A stretch of DNA of 30,788 bases from CAYUVF01 sp964448045. GTDB taxonomy: Bacteria > Bacteroidota > Rhodothermia > Rhodothermales > Salinibacteraceae. Below the pieces are notes generated by a model. It ran no database searches. It was not told the origin of the DNA and was given only the letters and a program-made list of their open reading frames with translations. Positions within the stretch are counted from its first letter, which is position 1. Each line of letters opens with the position of its first letter. The DNA lies in NCBI GenBank assembly GCA_964448045.1, contig CAYUVF010000056.1:1-30788 (forward strand), given 5' to 3'. A program made the position numbers and the translations under genes. This document shows positions 23,686 to 30,788 of the stretch, piece after piece.

Positions 23686-23979
23686 TTAGTCTTCGACGAT
23701 GCCGAAGATGTCGCTCTCGCGCATGATCAGATACTCGTCGTTGTCGAGGGTGACTTCGGTGCCGGCGTACTTGCCATAGAGCACCTCATCGCCTTCCTCG
23801 ACGGTCATGTCGATTTTGTTGCCGTTCTCAACCCGGCCCGGTCCAGCGGCTACGATCGTTCCTTTCTGCGGCTTCTCTTTCGCCGAGTCCGGAATGTAGA
23901 GGCCGCTCTCGGTCTTTTCTTCAGCAGGTTGGGGACGGACGACGACGCGGTCGCCGAGCGGTTTGATACTTGTTGCCAT
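23686..23979 (-). CDS. groS: Co-chaperonin GroES (10 kDa)
   Basis: The seven-membered lid of the GroEL chamber. The 97 residues show the expected start (SIKPLGDRVVVRP), the mobile loop ESGLYIPDSAKEKPQ (about 24-38) that docks on GroEL, and the GTIVAAGPGR strand. The C-terminus ESDIFGIVED is typical. It is the promoter-proximal gene of the groES-groEL operon; the CIRCE operator ends 55 bases upstream of its start. Confidence 0.98.
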   Translation of the reverse strand: MATSIKPLGDRVVVRPQPAEEKTESGLYIPDSAKEKPQKGTIVAAGPGRVENGNKIDMTVEEGDEVLYGKYAGTEVTLDNDEYLIMRESDIFGIVED

Positions 23980-24033
23980 AGCGGTTAAGGCGTTGGTTGA
24001 TTATGAGTAATGCGAAACCCTTCAGATTTGTTG

Positions 24034-24060
24034 TTAGCACTCTCCGGCTGTGAGTGCTAT
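24034..24060 (-). promoter_or_regulatory. CIRCE operator (HrcA binding site) of groESL
   Basis: TTAGCACTC, exactly 9 bases, GAGTGCTAT: the CIRCE inverted repeat with a single mismatch in the last base. It lies 55-81 bases upstream of groES. HrcA is expected to repress the operon at normal temperature by binding here. Confidence 0.95.
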
Positions 24061-24231
24061 TCGCCAAACCCATCGACCCGAAAATGTGTTCCGGGTACTT
24101 TATTAAGGTACCGAAAAGGAGAGATGCTCGTTGGCCGACGTAACACCAGCGTTTGATTTCGCGTTACAGATGTACCCGGCCCGCCGCCGAGGCCTCGATC
24201 GGTTCCCCAAGCCTCCCTACAGATTCGACGG

Positions 24232-24735
24232 ATGATGAGCTCCCATTTCCTTCCAAACCGCTTCTGGCGGCGCTGGACGGTGGCTATGGCGACTGTCAGT
24301 GCTGTATTTACGCTGGCTCTCCTTCCGCCTTTCGTGCCCGAGACCTGGCACGCCGTCTTGATGCAGGCGTTCGGGAGCGTCTGTCACCAGATTCCGGAGC
24401 GGTCACCGCACTGGGGCGGTGTGCCAATCGCCGTATGCGACCGCTGCATCGGGATATACGCCGGTTTGCTGCTGGGCATCGCCGGTGGGGGTGTTATACA
24501 TACCTTGTTAAGCAAAGTATATAAGTACGCGCCCTGGGTCTTGGCGATGATCCTCCTTCCGCTGGCGGCTGACTGGGTGGGTCCGGTGCTCGGTGCCTGG
24601 GCGAATACGCCGGTGAGTCGTGGAGGCACAGGCCTGTTCGTAGGGGTGGGCGCGGGGCTGCTCATCGTGGCAGCACTGGGGCGGAGCCCCACGGGCAACG
24701 CTTCGGGTACGACTGCATCTGCACCGTCGCAGTAA
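24232..24735 (+). CDS. DUF2085 family membrane protein
   Basis: A 167-residue membrane protein with four likely helices (about 17-35, 73-92, 98-118, 133-150). It carries the DUF2085 signature: CHQIPERS (51-58) followed by VCDRCIGIYAG (68-78), with cysteines C51, C69 and C72 plus H52 that could bind a metal. The family function is unknown. Two adjacent ATGs (24232 and 24235) are equally possible. It is divergent from groES. The next gene on the same strand starts 123 bases later and is also a small membrane protein. Confidence 0.85.
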   Translation: MMSSHFLPNRFWRRWTVAMATVSAVFTLALLPPFVPETWHAVLMQAFGSVCHQIPERSPHWGGVPIAVCDRCIGIYAGLLLGIAGGGVIHTLLSKVYKYAPWVLAMILLPLAADWVGPVLGAWANTPVSRGGTGLFVGVGAGLLIVAALGRSPTGNASGTTASAPSQ

Positions 24736-24797
24736 GCCCGCATCCGTCCTGCGCCCGCCTGGCTCTTTGCTTTCCTGCTATCGCTCGTTATCTTCCA

Positions 24798-24869
24798 GTG
24801 AAATGGCGCTTCGAGCTCGCCCTGTCCATTCCTCTACTCATCGCCACGGTGTTCGGTTATGCCCAGTAG
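24798..24869 (+). CDS. Possible 23-residue membrane peptide, coupled to the next gene
   Basis: A GTG-started frame encodes MKWRFELALSIPLLIATVFG plus YAQ, a basic start followed by a hydrophobic stretch long enough to span a membrane. Its stop overlaps the start of the next gene (ATG at 24859, TAG at 24867-24869), an arrangement often used for translational coupling. The frame upstream of the GTG is open but has no start codon of quality. It may be a genuine small protein or a leader peptide; chance is not excluded. Confidence 0.4.
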   Translation: MKWRFELALSIPLLIATVFGYAQ

Positions 24870-25365
24870 AACGCAATCCATTCTCATCGGCGGATTAGTC
24901 GTCGGGATTTTGAGCACCTCGGTGCTTGGCTTGATCAACCTCGCCTGTTGTGCCGGCGTGATCATCGGGGCGATGGTGGGGGTGTGGCACTACACAGAGG
25001 AGCATCAGCTCACCATCCCGTCTGGGCAAGGCGCGCTGATCGGCGCGCTGGCGGGTTTGCTGGGGGCGCTTCTCGCCGGAATCTTTAATCAGATGCTGGT
25101 CGCCGCCGGGCTGGACTTCGCCGCGGGCTTTCGAGAGACGATCATGCAGATGTCCAGCATGCAGATGTCGCCCGAGCAGATGGAGCAGATGCAGCAGGCC
25201 CAGGAGGGCAGCTGGGTCATGATGATTGCGGGCACCCTGTCCTCGATGATTATCTTCGCCATCTTCGGTGCAGTGGGCGGCGCGATTGGTGCGTCCGTCT
25301 TCCAGAAGGGCGATGACGCTGCGGACGCAAACGCGGCCGCTGTGGAGTCTACTAATGGATTCTGA
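24859..25365 (+). CDS. Gly-rich membrane protein with a Met/Gln-rich loop
   Basis: A 168-residue protein of no family I can name. Four hydrophobic segments (about 7-25, 28-43, 58-84 and 118-147), with many Gly and Ala residues, suggest a compact helical bundle in the inner membrane. Between the third and fourth lies a loop (93-117) with eight methionines and many glutamines (MQMSSMQMSPEQMEQM). Methionine clusters can bind copper(I), but this is speculative. A cysteine pair (C30, C31) sits in the second segment. The ATG overlaps the end of a possible small upstream ORF. It converges with mutY, whose stop is 9 bases away. Confidence 0.75.
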   Translation: MPSRTQSILIGGLVVGILSTSVLGLINLACCAGVIIGAMVGVWHYTEEHQLTIPSGQGALIGALAGLLGALLAGIFNQMLVAAGLDFAAGFRETIMQMSSMQMSPEQMEQMQQAQEGSWVMMIAGTLSSMIIFAIFGAVGGAIGASVFQKGDDAADANAAAVESTNGF

Positions 25366-25374
25366 CCGCACCAA

Positions 25375-26505
25375 TTAGTCGAACAGCGACGGTTCCTCTT
25401 GGCGCCGCTCCAGCTCTTCGATGAGGCGGCGATTGGCGCGCGGGAACGCGTAGTCGTCCAGCTCGTCGACGTCGGCCCAGCGGAGGGGCTGATCCAGCTC
25501 TGGGGTCGGCGTCCCGTCGGTGATGCGGCAGCGGTACGCATGCAGCGTGATCTTGAAGTGCGAGTACGCGTGCGACAGCGTGTAGAAGGGGCCGTCGATG
25601 GTCACCTTGATGCCCAGCTCTTCGCGCAGCTCGCGGCGGCACGTCTCCGCCAGCTCTTCGTCGTCCTCGCGCTTGCCGCCGGGAAATTCCCACAGGCCGC
25701 CCAGCATGCCGTCTTCGGGGCGGCGCTGGATGAGCAGCTCGCCCGCGTCGTTGAAGATGAGGCCTACCGCGATGTCGTGATGGGGGATGGGTTTGGACTC
25801 GGGGGTGACGGGGTAGTCCGCCTGCGTCTCTGCGGCAAACGCGCGGCACCCGTCCTGCACCGGGCAGCGCTCGCAGATGGGTGACCGCGGCGTGCAGATT
25901 GTCGCGCCCAGCTCCATCACCGCCTGATTGAACGTGCCGGGCTGCTCCGGGTCGATGAGCGCATCGGCGAGGGTCTGGAGGTGGCGCTTCGTGCGGGCTT
26001 TGGTGGCGTCCTCGTCGATGGCGAACACGCGCGTCAGCACGCGGGTCACGTTGCCGTCGAGTACGCCGTGGGGCTTCTCGAACGCGATCGACAGCACCGC
26101 CGCCGCCGTGTACGGCCCAATGCCGGGCAGCTCGCGGATGGCGTCGTAGGTATCGGGCACGTTGCCGCCAAACTCATCGAGCACCTGCCTGGCGGCACGG
26201 TGTAAGTAGCGGGCCCGTGAGTAGTAGCCGAGCCCCTCCCACAGGTGGAGCACGTCGTCCAGTTCGGCGTTGGCGAGCGCCTCGACCGTCGGAAAGGCCT
26301 CAACAAACCGTTCGTAGTAGGGGCGGGCCTGGTCGACGCGCGTCTGTTGCAGCATGACCTCGGAAACCCAAATGCGGTACGGGTCGTCCGTGTCGCGCCA
26401 CGGCATCTCGCGTTTGACATCGCGGTACCACGCGATCAGGTCGGTGCGGAAGAGGTGCTTGTGGACATCGGTGGGTTGCAGGGCGTCGGGAAGTGAATCA
26501 GGCAC
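25375..26505 (-). CDS. mutY: Adenine DNA glycosylase MutY
   Basis: A base-excision repair enzyme that removes adenine mispaired with 8-oxoguanine. The 376 residues show the complete layout. The catalytic glutamate is E49 in SEVMLQQTRV, the helix-hairpin-helix is LPGIGPYTAAAVLS (126-139), and the catalytic aspartate is D150 in VLDGNVTRVL. The iron-sulfur loop has C204, C211, C214 and C220 with the expected 6-2-5 spacing. The C-terminal Nudix-like domain (about 235-365) recognises 8-oxoguanine and includes FPGGKREDDEELAETCRREL. The gene upstream on the same strand ends only 15 bases away, so the two are likely cotranscribed. Confidence 0.97.
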   Translation of the reverse strand: MPDSLPDALQPTDVHKHLFRTDLIAWYRDVKREMPWRDTDDPYRIWVSEVMLQQTRVDQARPYYERFVEAFPTVEALANAELDDVLHLWEGLGYYSRARYLHRAARQVLDEFGGNVPDTYDAIRELPGIGPYTAAAVLSIAFEKPHGVLDGNVTRVLTRVFAIDEDATKARTKRHLQTLADALIDPEQPGTFNQAVMELGATICTPRSPICERCPVQDGCRAFAAETQADYPVTPESKPIPHHDIAVGLIFNDAGELLIQRRPEDGMLGGLWEFPGGKREDDEELAETCRRELREELGIKVTIDGPFYTLSHAYSHFKITLHAYRCRITDGTPTPELDQPLRWADVDELDDYAFPRANRRLIEELERRQEEPSLFD

Positions 26506-26520
26506 CGGTAGCGGGGCAAA

Positions 26521-26910
26521 TCAGGGAGCAACGACGGTGATATGCAGCGCCAGTGTATCCGGCGGGGCATCGGTGATGGTGGCGCGCAGGCGGATAGCGT
26601 ACTGCCCCGGATCGACCTGATCGGTGCGCCAAAAGAACGAGCGATCGACCAGCCAGCTCATCGACGGCGCTTCCACGATGGCGTACGATTCGACCGGCTG
26701 ATCGCGTAGCGTGCCCGGCAGGTCGGTGATGAACGCCTCGCCTGCCGTCACGGTATAGCTCAACGTGTCGGCCGGTGGAGCAGGCGTCGCAACACGCGCA
26801 GCACCGGAGGGTACACCTTCCGGCGCCGCCGCGCCCCCACCGCCGGCGGCCACCACGCCCCCGCCGATCAGCAGACTCAGCAGCACGAGGGTTGAGCCGA
26901 GGCGGATCAT
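26521..26910 (-). CDS. Small secreted Ig-like protein
   Basis: A 129-residue exported protein. A hydrophobic signal sequence covers about 1-22, with no lipobox cysteine, followed by a Gly/Ala/Pro-rich linker (23-47). The rest (48-129) looks like a single beta-sandwich of the putative-Ig/cadherin-like type: an opening VTAGEAF strand, the PSMSWL motif with W84, FFWRTDQVDPGQYAIRLRAT and a closing LALHITV strand. Such domains are usually repeated in surface proteins, so a single-domain version is unusual. It sits 15 bases ahead of mutY and is divergent from the Omp85-type gene, with a gap of only 44 bases. The function is unknown. Confidence 0.7.
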   Translation of the reverse strand: MIRLGSTLVLLSLLIGGGVVAAGGGGAAAPEGVPSGAARVATPAPPADTLSYTVTAGEAFITDLPGTLRDQPVESYAIVEAPSMSWLVDRSFFWRTDQVDPGQYAIRLRATITDAPPDTLALHITVVAP

Positions 26911-26954
26911 GAGGGGGGAGATCGAACGAGCGAAGGCGTCGGCGCCACGAAGCT

Positions 26955-28784
26955 ATGGCAGGGATGAATCGCATAGCGCATCGCATATACCTTTCCGCTT
27001 CAGCAGTGTTGCGAGCGGGGTGGGGCGTGATCGTAACGGTTTTGATGATCGGAGGGCTCGCACCGCAGGTGCACGCCCAGTCCGCCGACTCGTCCGCTGT
27101 GTCGGCCGTGTGGAGTCTGATCGTTGACGGCACAGAGGCCGACTGGCCTTCGATGGATGGGCGGCCGCCTGAAACGATGCCGGTCGACAGTGTGCGGGCG
27201 GTTGCGCGCCGGGTGATCCGCCAGTACCAAACGCAGGGCTACTACCGTGCTCGCGTCGACTCGGCCGCCATCGATTCGTCAGCTGCTCGCGTGCGCATGT
27301 ATGTAACGCGGGGCCCGCGCATTCCCCTCGGCGCCATCCGCATCCGGGGGGCTGAGGCGCTCTCGACCGTCCGCATCCGGCAGATGATGGACACCCAGAC
27401 GGGGGCGCCGCTGGACCCTGCCAGGCTGGAGGCCGATCTGGAGGCGATCGTGGCACGCTACGAAGAGGCCGGCTATCCGCTGGTGCAGGTGCGCGTGGAC
27501 GAAACCACGCTCCTACCGGGCCCGCCGCCCCGTTTGCGCATTACCCTGTCGATCGACGAAGGACGGTCGCTCCGGCTCGAAGCCGTTTCCGTGCCCGAGG
27601 GCGCGCGCACCGCACCGTCGTTTCTCGCCGAGGTCGCGGGCTTGCAGATCGGCCAGCCGCTGACGGCGTACGATCCCGAGGCCATCCGGCGTCGGGTGGA
27701 GGCAACGGGGTTGTTTCGCCGCGTCGGTCCGCCGGAGCTGCGCCTCACCGAAAAGGATGGGGCTGTGCTGCATCTGCCCGTCACCGAGCGCGCCCCGGGG
27801 GCGTTCGACCTTGTCCTTGGCTATCTGCCGCCTCAGGGCCGGGGCGAGGGCCAGATTGTGGGAAATGGGCAACTCGCGCTGCGCAATCTCTTCGGCGGAG
27901 GGCGCACCCTGAGCTTACAGCTGGACCGCCGGCCGGGGCAGGTGAGTCAGGTGGATGTGCGCGCCGCCGATCCGTATTGGCTGGGCTGGCCGCTCCGGCT
28001 CGATCTGCGCTTCACCGGCGAGCAGCGCGATTCGACGTACGGTAAGCAGGCGTATCACCTCGGCGCGGGGTACCGCTTCGGGGACGGGCTGGAGTTGTCG
28101 GGCACGCTCACGCGCGAGGCAACGCGCCCGGGGCAGGCCGGCACGCGGCTGCAGGGTAGCGGGCAGCGGATCGCCCGGGCGACGGCGTGGTTTGCGGGGG
28201 TGACCATCCGCTACCAGAATGTAGACCGGCGTGTCAATCCGCGGCGAGGGTGGACGCTGGAAACGAGCCTGGAGCAGGGCCGCAAGTCGACAGCTGAACG
28301 CATCGTCACCGCCGAGCAGGACACGGTGCGCCGGCAGTCGTCTCTCCGGCAGGAGCGATTGCGCATCGACGCTCGCGGCTTTGCGCCAACGTGGGCGCAG
28401 CAGGTCGTGGCCATCGGGCTGGATGCAGCGCTGCTCCGTAGTTCGCGCTACGATCGCAGCGACTTGTTTCGCATCGGCGGGGCCAACACGCTGCGCGGCT
28501 ACGACGAAGACCGCTTTCTGGGCCGCGCCGTGGGGCGCCTGTTCGTCGAATACCGCTATCTGGTGGATCGGGCCTCGTATGCGTACGTTTTTAGTGATCT
28601 GGGCATGGTGGAGACGCCCGATCTCTCCGATCTGGAGGGCGCTCGTACGTGGCATCCGGGCTACGGACTTGGCATACAGGTGTCCACGCGCCTGGGGCTG
28701 GTGAACGCGAGTTACGCGCTCAGCCCGGAGGATGCCAGTCCTGCAGAAGGGCGCATCCACCTGGGGCTCTCCGTCGGCCTCTGA
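26955..28784 (+). CDS. Omp85-family outer membrane protein with POTRA domains
   Basis: An outer membrane beta-barrel of the BamA/TamA superfamily, 609 residues. A signal peptide ends near residue 41 (VHA-QS). About three POTRA-like domains follow (about 47-122, 123-204 and 205-280), each with the strand-helix-helix-strand pattern (for example AIRIRGAEALSTVRIRQMM). The barrel runs from about 281 to the end. The Omp85 signature is RGY at 514-516 in GGANTLRGYDEDRF. The length is well below BamA (five POTRA domains), so it is more likely a TamA-like or accessory family member than the main assembly factor. The final residue is Leu, where many barrels end in Phe or Trp. A second in-frame ATG is three codons downstream of the chosen start. 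Confidence 0.88.
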   Translation: MAGMNRIAHRIYLSASAVLRAGWGVIVTVLMIGGLAPQVHAQSADSSAVSAVWSLIVDGTEADWPSMDGRPPETMPVDSVRAVARRVIRQYQTQGYYRARVDSAAIDSSAARVRMYVTRGPRIPLGAIRIRGAEALSTVRIRQMMDTQTGAPLDPARLEADLEAIVARYEEAGYPLVQVRVDETTLLPGPPPRLRITLSIDEGRSLRLEAVSVPEGARTAPSFLAEVAGLQIGQPLTAYDPEAIRRRVEATGLFRRVGPPELRLTEKDGAVLHLPVTERAPGAFDLVLGYLPPQGRGEGQIVGNGQLALRNLFGGGRTLSLQLDRRPGQVSQVDVRAADPYWLGWPLRLDLRFTGEQRDSTYGKQAYHLGAGYRFGDGLELSGTLTREATRPGQAGTRLQGSGQRIARATAWFAGVTIRYQNVDRRVNPRRGWTLETSLEQGRKSTAERIVTAEQDTVRRQSSLRQERLRIDARGFAPTWAQQVVAIGLDAALLRSSRYDRSDLFRIGGANTLRGYDEDRFLGRAVGRLFVEYRYLVDRASYAYVFSDLGMVETPDLSDLEGARTWHPGYGLGIQVSTRLGLVNASYALSPEDASPAEGRIHLGLSVGL

Positions 28785-28818
28785 TCCCGTTCGACTTCCC
28801 CGAAATCAAGCTTTCGCC

Positions 28819-29574
28819 ATGACGACTGCTTTTTACGCGCCCCCTTCGGCGCTGCACGGAACGATGCTCAAGCTGCCCGACGACGAGGCCCGCCATGCCA
28901 CCCGGGTACTGCGCAAGCAGGCGGGCGATGAGATTGTAGTAGTGGATGGCGAGGGACACTGGCACCGGGTCCGGCTGGATCGCGTCGGGCGGGACACCGC
29001 CGCGGGTACGGTGCTGGAGACGCGCACCGGCGTCGGCGAGCCATCATACGAGTTGACAGTGGGCCTCGGGCTGCTTAAGAATACGAATCGGTTTGAGACG
29101 TTTCTGGAGAAGGCCGTTGAGTTAGGCGTGCATCGGATCGTCCCCCTGATGACCGCGCGTACCGAGAAGGAGAGCATCAAGGAGCGCCGGGCGCGCAACA
29201 TCCGGATCGCCGCGATGAAGCAGTGCGGGCGAAGCTGGCTGCCCCCGCTGATGGCGCCGCAGCCAATGTTCGATCCGCTGGCGGAAGGGCGCTACGATCG
29301 AGTGTTCATCTGTCACGGGCAGGATTCCGGGAGGCTATCGCTTGCGGAGGCGCTCGCGCCCGAGGCGCTGTCCGGCACGCGCCTGCTGATGTTGGTGGGG
29401 CCGGAGGGGGGCTTCACGGGAACGGAGGTAGAGCAGGTGCAGGCCGAGGGCGGGCAGGCCGTGCACCTGGGCGCGCGGCGGCTGCGAACGGAGACGGCCG
29501 GCATTGTGGCGGCAACGGCGGTTCAGTTGGCTGCTCTCGGCGCCGATTCCTCTCCAACCACTTCGGCTGAATGA
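28819..29574 (+). CDS. rsmE: 16S rRNA (uracil-1498-N3)-methyltransferase
   Basis: A cytoplasmic SPOUT-class methyltransferase that modifies U1498 of 16S rRNA in assembled 30S subunits. The 251 residues from the ATG at 28819 match family length. An N-terminal PUA-like domain (about 1-70, with HATRVLRKQAGD) precedes the knotted SAM-binding domain. Its hallmarks are GPEGGF (194-199) and LGARRLRTETA (217-227), plus KNTNRFETFLEKAVELGV (87-104) and EKES. The frame is open upstream to 28732, inside the previous gene, but homology begins at 28819. It starts 34 bases past the Omp85-type gene. Confidence 0.97.
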   Translation: MTTAFYAPPSALHGTMLKLPDDEARHATRVLRKQAGDEIVVVDGEGHWHRVRLDRVGRDTAAGTVLETRTGVGEPSYELTVGLGLLKNTNRFETFLEKAVELGVHRIVPLMTARTEKESIKERRARNIRIAAMKQCGRSWLPPLMAPQPMFDPLAEGRYDRVFICHGQDSGRLSLAEALAPEALSGTRLLMLVGPEGGFTGTEVEQVQAEGGQAVHLGARRLRTETAGIVAATAVQLAALGADSSPTTSAE

Positions 29575-29682
29575 GCCGTGCGTGCCTATTCTGTGTGAAA
29601 ATGATGGCGCGCGAGCGGGAGTGTGGAGCAATGCCCCGCGGCTGACGTTCGTGCATGTCGACTTTTCATCGCCGCTAACGCC

Positions 29683-30234
29683 ATGTCCGACCTCACCGAG
29701 ACACCGCTCCAGTCCGACCATTTGGTCGACGGGGTCCTCCTCCAAGTCTATCGCGACGAGGTGGAGCTTCCCGATGGGGCGACCTCGGTGCGCGAATGGA
29801 TCGACCATCCGGGTGCATCGGCCATCGTGCCGATTTTTGAGGATGGAAGCACGCTGCTCGTCCGCCAGTTTCGCTACCCGGCACGGCGGACATTTCTCGA
29901 GGTCCCGGCGGGGAAGATTGACGCCGGCGAGCCGCCCGAGGAGGTAGCGCGGCGCGAGCTCGAAGAGGAAACAGGGTGGCGGGCGGGTCGTCTTGACCAT
30001 GTAGGCTCCAGTTATCCGTGTATCGGATACAGCAACGAGGTTATTCACTTTTTCATCGCGCGGGAGCTGACGCGGGGCGAGCGCAACCTGGGCGACGGCG
30101 AGTTCATGGATGTGATCTCGCTTCGGTTCGATGAAGCGGTCACGCAAGCGCGCCGGGGTGAACTGCGCGATATGAAAACCGTTACGGCTTTAACGTACGC
30201 GGCGGCCCGCCTCGAAAGCGGGGGGGCAGATTAA
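29683..30234 (+). CDS. Nudix hydrolase, ADP-ribose pyrophosphatase type
   Basis: Hydrolyses nucleoside diphosphate derivatives; the closest fit is the ADP-ribose pyrophosphatase (NudF-like) group. From the ATG at 29683 it has 183 residues; the frame is open further upstream without family character. The Nudix box is complete at 77-99 (G77, E83, R91, E92, E95, E96), and the preceding FRYPARRTFLEVPAG (63-77) is the usual lead-in of ADP-ribose hydrolases. The family's downstream segment YPCIGYSNEVIHFFIA is also present. It lies between rsmE (108-base gap) and secG. Confidence 0.93.
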   Translation: MSDLTETPLQSDHLVDGVLLQVYRDEVELPDGATSVREWIDHPGASAIVPIFEDGSTLLVRQFRYPARRTFLEVPAGKIDAGEPPEEVARRELEEETGWRAGRLDHVGSSYPCIGYSNEVIHFFIARELTRGERNLGDGEFMDVISLRFDEAVTQARRGELRDMKTVTALTYAAARLESGGAD

Positions 30235-30310
30235 TCCCGCTGGCTTGTGCTTGACCTCGCTTTATTGCTACTTTCCCATGCTGTCGAAATAACGAATTGC
30301 CATAGAACCC

Positions 30311-30709
30311 ATGTATACGTTTATCATCGTAGTGATTACCCTGATCGGGGTCTTGATGACGCTCGTCGTGCTGCTTCAAAGCGGACAGGGAGGGGGACTC
30401 GCCGGGATTGCCTCGGGGGGGGCGGCAAAGCAGGTGCTTGGCACGCGCCAGGCGCCCGATACGCTGGAGAAAGCGACCTGGACGCTCGGCACGGTCTTTA
30501 TCATGCTCTGCGTAGTGAGCAACTTCTTCATCGGGGGGAATGAGGCGCAGGAGAGCATCATTCAGCGAGAAGCCCAACAGCAGCAAACGGAGCAGCAGGC
30601 GCTCCCGCCCGCCGGACAGCAGCAGGGCGGTGGAGGCCAGCAGCTTCCCAGCGGTCAGGGTGGCGGGAACGCCGGTGGTGGAAACGGCGGATCCGGGGGC
30701 GGCAACTAA
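30311..30709 (+). CDS. secG: Protein translocase subunit SecG
   Basis: A small inner membrane component of the SecYEG translocon that speeds protein export. The 132 residues start with a membrane helix (about 2-22), then the family motif LLQSGQGGGLAG (21-32) and FGG-like SGGAAKQVLG (35-44), and a second helix (about 56-75). The tail (78-132) is unusual: about 55 residues rich in Gln and then Gly/Asn (QQQQTEQQ, GGGNAGGGNGGSGGGN), longer than in most SecG proteins. Low-complexity SecG tails are known from other Bacteroidota. A strong terminator follows 34 bases past the stop. Confidence 0.94.
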   Translation: MYTFIIVVITLIGVLMTLVVLLQSGQGGGLAGIASGGAAKQVLGTRQAPDTLEKATWTLGTVFIMLCVVSNFFIGGNEAQESIIQREAQQQQTEQQALPPAGQQQGGGGQQLPSGQGGGNAGGGNGGSGGGN

Positions 30710-30743
30710 CGCCCAATCCCGATCCACATATTGAGCATGAAAG

Positions 30744-30774
30744 GGGCGATGTCGCAGTGGCATCGCCCTTTTTT
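30744..30774 (+). terminator. Intrinsic terminator of secG
   Basis: GGGCGATG (30744-30751) pairs with CATCGCCC (30761-30768) around a 9-base loop, followed by six T residues. A clear Rho-independent terminator. Confidence 0.92.
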
Positions 30775-30788
30775 ATGGTAACCCATTT

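Noticed and set aside
24153..24524. 123-codon plus-strand frame overlapping the DUF2085 gene
   Set aside because: It overlaps the DUF2085 protein in another frame and has no membrane or domain pattern.
30245..30276. Possible promoter before secG (TTG followed by TACTTT)
   Set aside because: Spacing and box sequences fit neither the sigma-70 nor the Bacteroidota consensus well enough.

Overview
The window looks like a chromosomal segment from a high-GC member of the Bacteroidota, most likely the Rhodothermales/Salinibacter side. The clues are a C-terminal type IX secretion sorting domain on a secreted protein, the near absence of Shine-Dalgarno sequences before confident starts (groES, groEL, glmM), the haem A genes ctaA-ctaB, and acidic, GC-rich proteins. 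This placement is inferred from gene content, not from a database search.

Layout: at the left edge (1-1174) lies a complete integron-type tyrosine recombinase (IntI) with two related palindromes upstream of it. Any attI site and cassette array would most naturally lie to the left, outside the window. Converging on it from the minus strand is a HerA/DUF87 ATPase behind a 79-residue membrane protein, then rlmN (1199-4404). Next come an ABC-2 permease and its ATPase, ctaB and ctaA (4619-8486, all minus). glmM is divergent from ctaA. Two secreted proteins follow on the minus strand: a seven-repeat FG-GAP protein with a type IX sorting domain, and a small LamG-like protein. Divergent from these is an ECF sigma factor followed directly by a membrane Ser/Thr kinase with TPR repeats (14086-17330). 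Then come a four-domain fusion of an acyl-CoA synthetase (ADP-forming) with a GNAT acetyltransferase, and a soluble histidine kinase.

The right third is mostly housekeeping: groES-groEL on the minus strand with a clear CIRCE operator and a strong intrinsic terminator, two small membrane proteins (one preceded by a possible coupled 23-codon ORF), mutY with an upstream secreted Ig-like protein, an Omp85-family outer membrane protein, rsmE, a Nudix ADP-ribose pyrophosphatase and secG, which ends in a textbook terminator.

Functional themes are haem A supply for cytochrome oxidase (ctaA/ctaB), rRNA modification (rlmN, rsmE), protein folding and export (groESL, secG, Omp85), and a probable phosphorylation-controlled regulatory pair (ECF sigma plus kinase). 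The least explained parts are the integron edge with its palindromes, the HerA/small-membrane-protein pair, and several structured or repeat-like intergenic segments between 3200 and 5470. No rRNA, tRNA, CRISPR array or transposase gene was seen.
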